A DNA stretch of 64,000 nt from CAIZQW01 sp942493055 (GTDB lineage Bacteria; Verrucomicrobiota; Kiritimatiellia; RFP12; UBA1067), in contig OW818680.1 of NCBI GenBank assembly GCA_942493055.1, positions 2,294,001 through 2,358,000 on the forward strand. The letters are read 5' to 3'. The notes below the pieces were generated by a model. The model was not told where the DNA came from. It did not search any database and saw only the letters and a program-made list of their open reading frames with translations. Below, piece by piece: positions 50,904 through 60,320 of the stretch. The translations under genes and the position numbers were made by a program. Each line of letters begins with the position of its first letter. The first letter of the stretch is position 1.

Positions 50904-52262
50904 ATGTTTCGTACCTTCACCTCTACTGTTTCAAATCTCTATCACCGCCGGGGCATGCGTCCTGTCATGCTGACCCTGCTGGTTTTTGGGATCTTGGCCT
51001 TCATCTTCCCGGCCACACCGATGAGCGCGGCCCAAAGCGCGCTTCCCGAGGGAGCCCTCGCCGTGCAAGCGGCTGTTGTTCCGTCTGCGCCTATCGCGGA
51101 CGGCGAAGTGTCAACCATGGGCTGCCTGAAAAGCATTGTCCGCTCCACCGGGATCTGGGATATGACGGCCGGCGGACACTGGAAGCAGATCATCATGGTT
51201 CTCGTGGGCTTCCTCCTGCTCTATCTGGGCGTGGTCAAGGACTTTGAACCGCTGCTCCTGGTTCCGATCGGCTTCAGCACCCTCTTCGTCAACGTGCCCC
51301 TCGGCGGCATGGGCGATGCGCACGGATTTCTGTCGCTGATCTATAAACATGGCATCGCGAACGAAGTGCTTCCGTTGATCATCTTCATGGGCATCGGCTC
51401 GTTGTGTGACTTCGGCCCCCTCCTGGCTGCGCCGCGTACGGCCATCCTTGGAGCGGCTGCGCAGTTCGGCGTCTTCGGCACCCTGCTCGGCGTGGCGGCG
51501 TTGAACCTCATCCCCGGATTCGATTTTTCCCTCAAGCAGGCGTGCTCGATCGCCATCATCGGCGGTGCGGACGGACCGACCTCGATCATCGTGGCCTCCA
51601 AATATGCGCCTGAGATGATGGGCTCGATCGCAGTCGCGGCCTATTCCTATATGGCCCTCGTGCCCGTCATCCAGCCTCCGATCATGAAACTGCTGACCAC
51701 GAAAAAAGAGCGTTTGATCCGGATGCGCCAAGTCCGCGAAGTGAGCCAGCTTGAAAAGACCCTCTTCCCTCTCTTGCTGGTCGCGCTCTGTGTCCTGCTG
51801 CTCCCGACCGCCCTGCCGCTGATGGGCTGCTTCGCCTTTGGTAACTTCATCAAGGAGTCAGGCGCGATCGAACGCATTTCAAAGACCTTGCAGAACGAGC
51901 TGATGAATCTGGCCACGATCTTCCTCGGATTGGGCGTCGGCATGCAGATGGAAGCGGATAAGTTTGTCTCCCCGGCCACGCTCGGCATTATTGTCCTGGG
52001 CTTGCTCGCCTTCTCCCTCGGCACAGCAGGCGGCGTCCTCTTTGCCAAGCTGATGAACCTGATCTGGACAAAGGACCCTGTCAATCCGCTGATCGGCTCA
52101 GCAGGCGTCAGCGCCTTCCCCATGGCTGCGCGCGTCTCCAACCGTTTAGGCCTTGAAGCTGATCCGCATAACTTCCTGCTGATGCACGCGCTGGGCGCAA
52201 ACCTCGCGGGCCAGATCGGCTCCGTGGTCGCCGCAGGCGTGATCCTCTCAATCTTTAATTAA
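50904..52262 (+). CDS. oadB: Na+-translocating decarboxylase beta subunit
   Basis: 452 residues from ATG 50904 with TAAGGAGC upstream; a longer frame reaches into oadA and is rejected. After an N-terminal segment with signal-like hydrophobicity and a 60-residue extension rich in Ala/Pro, the multi-helix OadB/GcdB/MmdB core follows: LLVPIGFSTLFVNVPLGGMG (in part), GIGSLCDFGPLLAAPRTAILGAAAQFG (in part), the ion-path motif IIGGADGPTSII, and GSAGVSAFPMAARVSNRLG. This subunit decarboxylates carboxybiotin and pumps Na+ out. With OadA and OadG it creates a sodium gradient from oxaloacetate decarboxylation. The N-terminal extension is longer than in enterobacterial OadB. Confidence 0.93.
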   Translation: MFRTFTSTVSNLYHRRGMRPVMLTLLVFGILAFIFPATPMSAAQSALPEGALAVQAAVVPSAPIADGEVSTMGCLKSIVRSTGIWDMTAGGHWKQIIMVLVGFLLLYLGVVKDFEPLLLVPIGFSTLFVNVPLGGMGDAHGFLSLIYKHGIANEVLPLIIFMGIGSLCDFGPLLAAPRTAILGAAAQFGVFGTLLGVAALNLIPGFDFSLKQACSIAIIGGADGPTSIIVASKYAPEMMGSIAVAAYSYMALVPVIQPPIMKLLTTKKERLIRMRQVREVSQLEKTLFPLLLVALCVLLLPTALPLMGCFAFGNFIKESGAIERISKTLQNELMNLATIFLGLGVGMQMEADKFVSPATLGIIVLGLLAFSLGTAGGVLFAKLMNLIWTKDPVNPLIGSAGVSAFPMAARVSNRLGLEADPHNFLLMHALGANLAGQIGSVVAAGVILSIFN

Positions 52263-52268
52263 AAGATT

Positions 52269-52970
52269 ATGATCAGTGCATTTGTATTGGCGACGGTGGC
52301 TGTGGTGCTGGCGGAGATGGGCGACAAGACCCAGTTGCTGGCCATGGCCTTTGCCACGCGCTTCCGCTGGCAGACCGTGCTCTGGGCTGTGCTGGCCGCA
52401 ACGCTCATCAACCATCTGCTCGCCGTCGCCCTCGGCAATGTGATCACGCAATTTATTCCGATCGACTGGATTAAGCTTGTGGCAGCGGGCTCCTTCATCC
52501 TTTTCGCCTTATGGACGATCCGAGGCGATGCCCTTCATGGCGAGGACCAGCGTCAGGGGAGCAGCCCCTTCTGGACTGTGGCCATCGCCTTCTTTATTGC
52601 CGAGATGGGCGACAAGACCCAGCTCATGACGATCGCGCTCGCCGCAGACGAAGCAGTCAAGATCGGCGGCGCAGGCTGGCTCGCCAAGTGCCAGCAGATC
52701 ATTCCGGTCTGGATGGGCACAACCTGCGGCATGATGATCGCGGATGCTTTCGGGATCGTCGTCGGCATCGTGCTGCATAAGCACATCCCCGAGAAAGCCG
52801 TGAAGTGGGTTGCCGCGCTCTGCTTTGCCGCCTTCGGCTTGATTGGTTTGGATAATTCGTTGGACAATCTACTTTGTCCTGGGGAGACGTGCCACCACCC
52901 CTATCTCATCGCCTGCATCCTCCTCCTCCCCCTTGCCATGTGGGGCGTCTCGAAGATCAAGACGAAGTGA
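52269..52970 (+). CDS. UPF0016/GDT1 family cation transporter
   Basis: 233 residues, ATG 52269, six bases after oadB. The duplicated family motif E-x-G-D-K-T is present twice (AEMGDKTQLLAMA near residue 17 and AEMGDKTQLMTIA near residue 117), each at the start of a three-helix half, giving six or seven membrane helices. Relatives (human TMEM165, yeast Gdt1, bacterial MneA-type) exchange Mn2+ or Ca2+ for protons. Direct juxtaposition to the decarboxylase genes may reflect supply or export of a divalent metal used by the biotin-dependent enzyme, or simple operon inclusion. A Cys pair (CPGETCHH) in the last loop is unusual. Downstream, a CTTCGCTAAAGCTTCC-type repeat. Confidence 0.88.
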   Translation: MISAFVLATVAVVLAEMGDKTQLLAMAFATRFRWQTVLWAVLAATLINHLLAVALGNVITQFIPIDWIKLVAAGSFILFALWTIRGDALHGEDQRQGSSPFWTVAIAFFIAEMGDKTQLMTIALAADEAVKIGGAGWLAKCQQIIPVWMGTTCGMMIADAFGIVVGIVLHKHIPEKAVKWVAALCFAAFGLIGLDNSLDNLLCPGETCHHPYLIACILLLPLAMWGVSKIKTK

Positions 52971-53091
52971 GTCGGGAAGTGTAAGCCTCCTTCGCTAAAG
53001 CTTCCTCCTACGCCAAGGCTACGGTGGACAGGTCCAATATCCAAGGAAAGACCACATTGCGCCCGAATGCAACCGCACGCCCCCGGCGATC

Positions 53092-55407
53092 TCACTCGCC
53101 CTTGTTCGCAGGCATAGCCTTCGAGAAGGAGTAGGGCGCGTCCTGGTCAGTGGTTCCGCGCGTGACATTGGGCGTGTCCGTCATCTCGAAGTCAAGCGTG
53201 GCGCCCTTCTTCAGCGTTTCAACCGTCACACAATTCCGGGTGTAGTTCTTGTTGTTTAATTTCATCTCTTTTATATAGCGGCTTGACGCGCTGTTGGCAG
53301 GCGCGTTGATGACAAGCTTCTGGCCGTTTTCAAAGGTCACAGTCGCCTTCTTAAAGAGCGGCGCGCCCAGCACGACTTCACCGCTGCCGGGACACACAGG
53401 ATAGAAGCCGAGCGCGGACCAGACATACCATGCGGAGGTCTGGCCGTTGTCCTCGTCGCCGCAGTAGCCGTCCGGCGCAGGCGTATAGAGCCGGTCCATC
53501 ACTTCGCGCGCCCAGCGCTGGGTCTTCCAGGGTTCGCCCGCATACGCATAGAGGTAAATCACATGCTGGATCGGCTGGTTGCCGTGCGCGTACTGTCCGA
53601 AGTTCATGATCTGCATCTCGCGGATCTCATGGATCACCTGCCTGTAGTAGCTCTCATCGAAGACGGGAGGCAAGGTGAAGATCTCATCCAGCTTCGCAAC
53701 AAATGGTTTGCGCCCGCCCATGAGTTCAATCAGCCCCTGCACATCGTGAAAGACCGACCACGAGTAGTGCAGGCTGTTGCCCTCCGTGAAATCGCCGCCC
53801 CATTTGAAAGGGTTGAAATCCTTGTCGAACGTGCCGTCCGCATTTCGCCCGGCCATCCACCCCTTCTCCTTTAAAAAAAGGTTTTGATAGTTCATCGCAC
53901 GCTTCGCGAAACGATCGATTTCCTCCTGCGGACGCTTCAGATCAACGGCCATTTTCCAGATGCACCAGTCGTCATACGCATATTCCAGCGTACGCGCCGC
54001 GCTCTCGTTGATGCCCATGTCGCGCGGCACATAGCCGCGTTCGAGATACGCCTCGACCCCTAGCCTGCCTGTGGATTTGATCGTCGGATGCGCATGCTCC
54101 GCACCATGCACGAGCGCCTCATAAAGCTTGCTGATATCATAGCCGCCGCGCGCGTTGCTCAGCCAGGCGTCCGCCACGATTGAGGCTGAGTTGTTGCCGA
54201 CCATGCAGTCGCGATGGCCCGGACTCGCCCACTCCGGCAGCCAGCCGCTCTCGCGATAGCAGTTCTCCAGGCCCGCGGTCATCTTGGCGTTCATCGACGG
54301 ATAGATAAAGTTCAACAGCGGGAAAAGCGAACGGAAGGTGTCCCAGAAACCGCTGTCCGTAAAATAGTAACCCGGCTTGACCTCGCCCGTGTGCGGACTG
54401 TAATGAAGCGGTTTGCCGGCGGCATCGATCTCGTAGAACGTGCGCGGGAAGAGCAGCGAACGGTAGAGGCAGGTGTAGAAGACGCGATACTGATCCAACG
54501 TGCCGCCCTCGACCACGATGCGGCCCAGTTCCCTGTTCCACGCCTGCCTGCCCTTTTCGCAGAGCGCTTCAAAGGAATCAGTGCCGAGCTCCTTTAAGTT
54601 GAGTTCCGCCTGCTCAGGACTGATGAACGACGAGGCGACACGGATGTGTACGCAATCCCCGCGCGCAGCAGACTTGAACTGCACCCGCGCGCCGACATGA
54701 TTGTCCTGAAGCTCCAGCACGCCCTCTTTCAGCTCCTTGTCTTTCCAGACAGTCGCTGCGACAAAGGGCTGATCAAAGACCAGCACAAAATAGTTTTTGA
54801 AATTCGCGGGCACGCCGCCACTGTTGCGCGTGGACCAGCCCACGACCTTGCGCTGTTCAGGTATGATCTTGATATACGAGCCCTTGTCGAAAGCATCCAC
54901 CACGATGAAGGCCTGCTCCGTCTTGGGATACGTCACGCGGAAGAGCGCCGCGCGCTCCGTGGGCGTCACCTCAACAGTCGTATCATGATCAGCCAGATAG
55001 ACACTGTATCGATACGGCGCGGCCTTCTCAGCCTTGTGCGAGAACCAGCTTGCGCGCGACTCTTCTGTGAAGCCCGCCTTGCCCGTAACCGGCATGATGG
55101 AGAACTGACCGTAATCATTGATCCATGGACTCGGCTGATGCGTCTGCTTGATCCCGACAAGCTGATAGGCGTCATAACTATAGGTCCAGCCGTTTCCCAT
55201 CTTGCCGGTCTGCGGCGTCCAGACATTCATGCCCCACGGCCGTGCGATCGCAGGATAGACATTGCCGGAGGAAAGCTTGAACTCGCTGTCCGTCCCCATC
55301 AGCGGCAACACATAAGAAACCGGTTCGCCCATTGGTTCAGCACAGACCATGGCCACGCATCCCAAAACACCAGCTACTCCCCAGCCTAATAGACGTAATT
55401 CGTTCAT
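53092..55407 (-). CDS. GH92 alpha-mannosidase, secreted
   Basis: 771 residues, ATG 55407 with AAGGAGGG upstream. Signal peptide (GWGVAGVLGCVAMVCAEP). N-terminal beta-sandwich (about 25-260) with the GH92 opening VLPLMGTDSEF and GNVYPAIARPWGM, then the (alpha/alpha)6 barrel with DSGFWDTFRSLFPLL, WLPEWASPGHRDCMVGNN and the catalytic GDEDNGQ (650-656; Glu and Asp act through a Ca2+-held ring distortion), followed by SAWYVWSALGFYPVCPG. GH92 enzymes are exo-acting alpha-mannosidases on N-glycans or fungal mannans. It is the third gene of a minus-strand operon with the six-hairpin protein and the serine hydrolase. Linkage specificity cannot be deduced here. Confidence 0.95.
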   Translation of the reverse strand: MNELRLLGWGVAGVLGCVAMVCAEPMGEPVSYVLPLMGTDSEFKLSSGNVYPAIARPWGMNVWTPQTGKMGNGWTYSYDAYQLVGIKQTHQPSPWINDYGQFSIMPVTGKAGFTEESRASWFSHKAEKAAPYRYSVYLADHDTTVEVTPTERAALFRVTYPKTEQAFIVVDAFDKGSYIKIIPEQRKVVGWSTRNSGGVPANFKNYFVLVFDQPFVAATVWKDKELKEGVLELQDNHVGARVQFKSAARGDCVHIRVASSFISPEQAELNLKELGTDSFEALCEKGRQAWNRELGRIVVEGGTLDQYRVFYTCLYRSLLFPRTFYEIDAAGKPLHYSPHTGEVKPGYYFTDSGFWDTFRSLFPLLNFIYPSMNAKMTAGLENCYRESGWLPEWASPGHRDCMVGNNSASIVADAWLSNARGGYDISKLYEALVHGAEHAHPTIKSTGRLGVEAYLERGYVPRDMGINESAARTLEYAYDDWCIWKMAVDLKRPQEEIDRFAKRAMNYQNLFLKEKGWMAGRNADGTFDKDFNPFKWGGDFTEGNSLHYSWSVFHDVQGLIELMGGRKPFVAKLDEIFTLPPVFDESYYRQVIHEIREMQIMNFGQYAHGNQPIQHVIYLYAYAGEPWKTQRWAREVMDRLYTPAPDGYCGDEDNGQTSAWYVWSALGFYPVCPGSGEVVLGAPLFKKATVTFENGQKLVINAPANSASSRYIKEMKLNNKNYTRNCVTVETLKKGATLDFEMTDTPNVTRGTTDQDAPYSFSKAMPANKGE

Positions 55408-55437
55408 AGCAACCCTCCTTTGATTGTCAACCCTCTG

Positions 55438-57447
55438 TTATTCGACCTTTCCCGCCTGCGGATTCATCGCCCGCATCAGGTGAAAGATCCCGATCTGGCA
55501 GAACGCCGTGGACTCAGGATACTGGTCCTGCTTTAAAAAATCTTCAACGCCGTCGCCGTCCATGTCGTCAACCCAGTTGTACACGCCGCCAAGCTCATTA
55601 AACAGCCGCACATGCCACGGGTTGTCCCCGCACAGATAACGCACCATCGCCAGCGCGCGGTCACGGTAGCGCGTCTCCCCGGTCACCGCATACAAGCGGG
55701 CCAGCGCATGCATCCAGTGTCCGGTCAGATAGAAGTGGATGCTCACGTAGTCAGGACATTGCGGAGAAAGCGTCCTCCAGTTGAAGGTCATCCGGTCAGG
55801 CTTGACGCGTAAACCGAAATGCACCGGCAAGCCCTTCATTTCCGCAGGATCGGTCGTGCACGCCAGCCAGGCGTCCGCGACCTTCATGGCCGTCGCGCGC
55901 CACCGGGCCGCATCCGGCAACTCCGGGAAACGCGCCACGCCGTCGACCAGCGCAGCAATCGCCACGGAATCGACATTCGGATAGACCGACCACTGCCCCT
56001 GCGGCTGAACCGAATCCACCAGCGCGTTGAGCGACTGCACGCAGACCGCGCGCAGCGGCACCGCTGCCTCCCCATGCGGATTCGCAACAGGCTCTTCCGA
56101 TGCCGCCGCACAGGCGGCAACCAGACCGAGCGTCAGATACGCGTGCTCGCCGACATCACGCCACAACACATTTCCCGCCGCCGTCTTCTTCGCGTAACCC
56201 AGCGGTTGCGCGTCACGCAGACAAAATTTAACCCCCAGCGCCAGAGCTTCCTTGATTTGCGAAGCCAACGGTCCGCAGGGCTCGCGACGGAGCGCCTCCC
56301 CCAAGCCCCACATGCAACGCCCATTCAAGACCCCGCCACCCACATAATCGTTAAACGCCGGATTGTAAAACCACCCCTTGCCCTCAGTCATGAACTCACC
56401 GTTTTCGAAGAGTCCGTATCTGAACGCTCCGGCCGTGTACGTCTCCCGTTTGCCGCAGTGATCCGTGAGTGCGAAGTTGTCCGCGCCCCGATGCTGCATC
56501 GCCAAGAGGTTCTGCGTCCCCTCCCGGCAGATCGTCGTCAGATTATCGTCCAGCGGGGAGATATCCGGCGACTCCCTCATCAGAAAGGCAATCAGCGAGT
56601 CGGCGAAATCATTGCTGAACGCATAAGCCGTGTAATTCGACGGAGACTTGTTATTCGGGTTGCCGTCCAGCGGATGGCAGTTGCTCGGATTGAACCAGGT
56701 GTCCCATACCGACTGGAAGAAGGTCCGCGCTACCCGGTTGCCCAGCGGCGCGGACCAGTCACGGTCACGGTAGTCGAACTCGTAAAGCGTCAGGTGGTTC
56801 TTGAACCACTCCAGATCAGCCGGACGGTCCAGATCGAAACCGGCGCGCGCAACGCCGCAGTACCGCGCAGCCTGACTGCGCAGGTACAGGTTGCTTGCCG
56901 TTCGAACCGTCAGCCACTTGGCTGAGTTCCTGTCCACGTTTCCGCGCGCATCGCGCAGATCACTCATGAACGCCGTCGGCAAATCAGGAATCCGCCCCGA
57001 TTGCGTATCCCGGACCAGCACTGTTGCCTCGGCCTGAAAATGCCCAGGCCGGAACACGTCAAAGTCAGTCTCCGCCGTGGCATCAATAAACAGCGCGCAG
57101 GGTTTCAACTCGGGCGCGCCTGAAAACACCGCTGGATAGTCCGCGCGGAACGCGTTGTCCCGTACCGGCACCAGCGCCTGGCTGGACACCCCCAGGCTGG
57201 ACGTCACGCGCACAAGCACAGAGGTCACACTGCTTGACGCGACACGCCCTGCGACGCGCACCTGCTTGCCGTCGGCCAGATCCACCAGCGCGGAGGGCGA
57301 GAAGGTGTCGGTCAACGTGACTGGGGCCAGCGCAGGGCTGTTGCGCAAGCCAGGCGTCGCCTCACGACCCCATGCGTTGTGTGCGTAACAGAGGATAACA
57401 CACAGCAGAAAAACGGTTTCCAGTCCAAAACAGCGCATGCGTTTCAT
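55438..57447 (-). CDS. Secreted six-hairpin-type protein, possible glycosidase or lyase
   Basis: 669 residues, ATG 57447, one base after the stop of the gene upstream; 30 bp before GH92. Signal peptide (FLLCVILCYAHNAWG). Residues 40-150 form beta-strands; about 170-660 is helical with repeated Trp/Tyr/His-rich hairpins (GRCMWGLGEAL, GEHAYLTLGLVAACA, HFYLTGHWMHALARLYAVTG, YLCGDNPWHVRLFNELGG), the appearance of an (alpha/alpha)6 toroid. CGDNPWHVRLFNELGG recalls the end of GH9-like proteins, but no family can be fixed. Likely cooperates with GH92 in glycan degradation in the periplasm or outside the cell. A calcium-binding-like loop DMDGDGVEDF is near the C-terminus. Confidence 0.72.
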   Translation of the reverse strand: MKRMRCFGLETVFLLCVILCYAHNAWGREATPGLRNSPALAPVTLTDTFSPSALVDLADGKQVRVAGRVASSSVTSVLVRVTSSLGVSSQALVPVRDNAFRADYPAVFSGAPELKPCALFIDATAETDFDVFRPGHFQAEATVLVRDTQSGRIPDLPTAFMSDLRDARGNVDRNSAKWLTVRTASNLYLRSQAARYCGVARAGFDLDRPADLEWFKNHLTLYEFDYRDRDWSAPLGNRVARTFFQSVWDTWFNPSNCHPLDGNPNNKSPSNYTAYAFSNDFADSLIAFLMRESPDISPLDDNLTTICREGTQNLLAMQHRGADNFALTDHCGKRETYTAGAFRYGLFENGEFMTEGKGWFYNPAFNDYVGGGVLNGRCMWGLGEALRREPCGPLASQIKEALALGVKFCLRDAQPLGYAKKTAAGNVLWRDVGEHAYLTLGLVAACAAASEEPVANPHGEAAVPLRAVCVQSLNALVDSVQPQGQWSVYPNVDSVAIAALVDGVARFPELPDAARWRATAMKVADAWLACTTDPAEMKGLPVHFGLRVKPDRMTFNWRTLSPQCPDYVSIHFYLTGHWMHALARLYAVTGETRYRDRALAMVRYLCGDNPWHVRLFNELGGVYNWVDDMDGDGVEDFLKQDQYPESTAFCQIGIFHLMRAMNPQAGKVE

Positions 57448-57448
57448 T

Positions 57449-59587
57449 TTATTTTCCGCTCAATCTCAGCACGCGATGATTGCGCGAGTCGGCGATGTAG
57501 ATGTCGCCGGTGCGCGGATGCGTGACCACGCCGTGCGGTTCGCCGAGCTGAGCTTGGAGCGCCGGGCCGGGAACGCCGCTTGCCCCTTTGTCGCCGGTAC
57601 CGGCGAGCGTCAGCATCTTGCAGTCGCGCACAATGAACTTGCGGATCAAATGATTGCCCGCATCAGCAATGAGGATGTTGTCGTCGCAATCAGCCCAGAG
57701 GTGCTTGACACCCTTGAGCGGCGGCGCGGCAGTCGGGTCATCAAGCGCGACATCCTTGCCATCCGGGCTGCGCATCCGCAGACCGAGTCGCGTGGGGATG
57801 AACAGATTGCCTTTGGAATCGACTGCTTGCGCACGGCTAGCACCGATGCCGCTGACACTCTCGATGAGGCCGGTTCGCAGATTCACGACACGGATCGCCT
57901 TGCTGAAGCCGCCGAGATAAAGCTGGCTGTAGTCGCTGCTGAAACAGAGGCAGGCAATGCCGTCGAGTCCCGCGCTCGCGGCTGGGCCGCCATCGCCGCT
58001 GAGTATTTTCGTGCCGTTGCCGGCGAAGGTCGTCACGATGCCTGTCTTCGCATCCACGCGGCGCACGCTGTAATGATAGGTGTCGGCAATGAAGAGATTC
58101 CCCTGCGCATCCGCCACGAGGTTGTGCGGCGCGACAAAGCTCGCATCGCACGCAGGCTTCCCGTCACCCAGCGGAGCGTCTTTCGGACGCGCCTGAGACA
58201 CGACCGTCAGGATGCCGGTTTTAGCATCGATGCGGAGGATGCGTGACGTTTCCTCGCAAATATACATATTGTCCTGCGGATCGAACGCGATGCCAAAGGG
58301 CTGGCTGAGTTTGCATTGGGTGGCCGGCAGACCTTCAACAGCAGTGCCATTGCCAGCGACGAGTTCAAGGTCACGCATGATCGTTGTGCCAGCAAGCGCC
58401 TTCGCAGCCGCCTGCTGGAACGCCTTGCGGACATCGCTGTTGTCACTGTTCGGAAAGTTTGCACGCTGCACCATCAGCACGTATGCAACCCCTTTCACAG
58501 GATCAATCCAGGCTTGCGTGCCCCAGGCGCCGCCATGTCCGAAACTGCCCGGCGAGAGCATCGCAGCCACACCCTCATGCGGCTTGCGCAGGATGCACGT
58601 GCCGAGTCCCCAGCCGTAATTGGCGCCCCAGGACTCCTTCTGAAAAAATCCTGTCGCGAGGTCACCGGTTTGCGGGATGGTGATGCATTTCATCGCAGCA
58701 GGGCTCAGGTAACAACGCCCGTCGAAGGTGCCGTTGTTCAGGAGCATCTGGCAAAAGCGCGCATAGTCGGATGCAGACGAGTAGAGTCCGCCGTTGCCCT
58801 GCGGCGGGCGTTTCCGCGTCCCCTCATAACCACTCCGGGGCGGAACAGGTTCGAGCGCGCCCGTGTCCTTGTTTTTGGCGTAAGCAATCGCGATGCGCGT
58901 GCGCTGCTCAACGGTCGGGTAGAAGGTTGTATCCTTCATGCCCAGAGGATTGAAGAGCCGTTCCTGTAGAAATCCATCGAAACTCATGCCACTCACCACC
59001 TCGACGATGCGGGCGGCGGCGTTGATGCCGCTCTGCGTATATTTCCACTTGTCGCCGGGCTCGTATTGCATGGGTGCAGCGAGCCAGAGCGGCACCAGAT
59101 CCGCGAGCGTAGACGCCTGCATCGCCGCTTTGCCGTCAGCTTCGCCAAGACCGGAGGTGTGCGTGAGCAGGTGCGTGATGGTGAGTTTCGCAAGCTTGCC
59201 TGAGGGTGTCTTCAGATTGGCAAACCCGGGGAGATATTTTTCAACCGGATCAGCGACGTTCAGCTTGCCCTCATCCTGGAGCATCAGGACCGCTGTGGCG
59301 GTAATCGGTTTGGTCATTGAGGCTATCCAGAAAAGTGTGTCAGGGGTCATCGGCTTTTGGGCGGCCACATCAGCCAGGCCTGTGCACTCGACGTGGAGCA
59401 GCTTGTTTGTCCCGGCGACGATCGTGATCGCGCCCGCTATTTCATTCTTCGCCATCATCTCCTGCATCGCGGCGCCGACGCCAGGAAGCGTGGGTGTGTC
59501 GGCGAATGTCGGACATGCGAGACTCAGCGCCAGGACGGCAAAGGGCCTCAGTGACGTGATGGTGCCAGCTTGTTTGTTATTGCGCAT
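57449..59587 (-). CDS. Serine beta-lactamase-fold hydrolase fused to NHL-type propeller
   Basis: 712 residues. ATG 59587 has AGGAGG ten bases upstream and begins a signal peptide (FAVLALSLACPTFA), preferred to a start 120 bp earlier. Residues 30-410: class C beta-lactamase/esterase fold with S-x-x-K (SMTK, Ser90/Lys93), Tyr183 (YTQSG, replacing Y-x-N) and HGG (351-353). Residues 420-712: six-bladed NHL-like propeller with repeated LVADAQGNLFIADTYHYSVRRVD-type blades (e.g. QPFGIAFDPQDNMYIC, GEPHGVVTHPRTGDIYIADS). Probably an exported esterase or peptidase with a binding propeller, not a resistance lactamase. First gene of the operon with the six-hairpin protein and GH92, suggesting removal of acyl or other substituents from the glycan. 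Confidence 0.85.
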   Translation of the reverse strand: MRNNKQAGTITSLRPFAVLALSLACPTFADTPTLPGVGAAMQEMMAKNEIAGAITIVAGTNKLLHVECTGLADVAAQKPMTPDTLFWIASMTKPITATAVLMLQDEGKLNVADPVEKYLPGFANLKTPSGKLAKLTITHLLTHTSGLGEADGKAAMQASTLADLVPLWLAAPMQYEPGDKWKYTQSGINAAARIVEVVSGMSFDGFLQERLFNPLGMKDTTFYPTVEQRTRIAIAYAKNKDTGALEPVPPRSGYEGTRKRPPQGNGGLYSSASDYARFCQMLLNNGTFDGRCYLSPAAMKCITIPQTGDLATGFFQKESWGANYGWGLGTCILRKPHEGVAAMLSPGSFGHGGAWGTQAWIDPVKGVAYVLMVQRANFPNSDNSDVRKAFQQAAAKALAGTTIMRDLELVAGNGTAVEGLPATQCKLSQPFGIAFDPQDNMYICEETSRILRIDAKTGILTVVSQARPKDAPLGDGKPACDASFVAPHNLVADAQGNLFIADTYHYSVRRVDAKTGIVTTFAGNGTKILSGDGGPAASAGLDGIACLCFSSDYSQLYLGGFSKAIRVVNLRTGLIESVSGIGASRAQAVDSKGNLFIPTRLGLRMRSPDGKDVALDDPTAAPPLKGVKHLWADCDDNILIADAGNHLIRKFIVRDCKMLTLAGTGDKGASGVPGPALQAQLGEPHGVVTHPRTGDIYIADSRNHRVLRLSGK

Positions 59588-60108
59588 ACTGCATATTCCT
59601 CCTACGTACATCCCCAGAAATAAAAACAACAGTGTCAGTATATATGACCCTTTATCCGATTGTCCAACGGATTCCTTGGGGAATGATGAAAAGGGTGGCT
59701 CAGACATGCTGTCTATAACTTGGGGGCCAGGGTTCGGGGTTCAGGTTTGCCCACGGAACACGGAAAATTCACTTGGACGTTCGACGTTCGATGTTGAATG
59801 TTCGACCTGTCCGCCGTCTTGTCCGCCGTAGCCTTGGCGGAGGTGGAAGCCTTTGGCGAAGGTGGAAGCCTTGGCGTAGGCTGATGTTCGTATTCATCCA
59901 CGTATGCCTGGAATGTCAACCGGGCGGGACTTGAGCCGTGCACTGTATCGGCACAAAAAGACCGCGCTATGAAGGCCCTTCAACGGCGCGGTCCGGGGTC
60001 GTTTTAATATTTTGGAAAGTTATATCAGGGGGATGGGGCGGTGAGCGAGACTTGGACATCGAGGTTTACCCACGCGCGTTAGCGCGTTGGGTGAAGCCGC
60101 TGGCTGGA
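59588..60108. other. Intergenic repeat-rich stretch
   Basis: No gene is supported. It holds a degenerate inverted element built from ACGTTCGACGTTCGATGTTG-like units (about 59775-59805, related to bases 4845-4875), CCGTAGCCTTGGCGGAGG-type motifs (59826-59880), and a terminator for the toxin-antitoxin operon (59954-59993). Confidence 0.5.
59954..59993 (-). terminator. Rho-independent terminator of the RelE-type operon
   Basis: On the minus strand GACCGCGC (59986-59993) pairs with GCGCGGTC (59960-59967), with an 18-nt loop that contains TGAAGGGCCTTCA, followed directly by TTTTT (59955-59959). Located 115 bp after the antitoxin stop. Confidence 0.65.
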
Positions 60109-60306
60109 TCAAATATTGAGGGTTTTTCGGACGCTGTCAAGAGGGGTTGCAGGAGCATTCCATTCTTCGGCTCGGGCCTCTTTCAGGCATTGCAAGTCAT
60201 CAGCGTCTTCAAGTGCTTCCTCGATGGAGAGGAATTCCTCGTAAGTCAGAACAACAAATGACTTCTTTCCGTCGCGTTCGAGGATGTTGGGTTTAAGATT
60301 GAGCAT
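60109..60306 (-). CDS. Antitoxin of a RelE-type pair (Phd/YefM-like)
   Basis: 65 residues, ATG 60306, 14 bp after the toxin stop. Sequence LKPNILERDGKKSFVVLTYEEFLSIEEAL (in pieces) shows the compact beta-alpha-beta start of Phd/YefM-type antitoxins. It is followed by an acidic helix (EDADDLQCLKEARAEEW) and a flexible tail (APATPLDSVRKTLNI) that would wrap the toxin. Gene order is toxin first, antitoxin second. Immediately downstream is a strong hairpin (ACCCAACGCG facing CGCGCGTGGGT, about 60067-60092) and then a terminator. Part of the minus-strand cassette-like array. Confidence 0.82.
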   Translation of the reverse strand: MLNLKPNILERDGKKSFVVLTYEEFLSIEEALEDADDLQCLKEARAEEWNAPATPLDSVRKTLNI

Positions 60307-60320
60307 GACTTTCTTCTTTC

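Noticed and set aside
49847..50920. 357-codon minus-strand frame opposite oadA
   Set aside because: Antisense shadow of a well-conserved biotin-dependent enzyme gene.
57449..59587. Antibiotic-resistance beta-lactamase
   Set aside because: The Y-x-N motif is altered, the protein is fused to an NHL propeller and sits in a glycan-degradation operon; a serine esterase or peptidase is more likely.
60067..60092. Hairpin after the antitoxin considered as another attC site
   Set aside because: It begins with ACCCAAC, a good RYYYAAC box, but has no GTTRRRY partner and is a short near-perfect hairpin, more like a terminator element.
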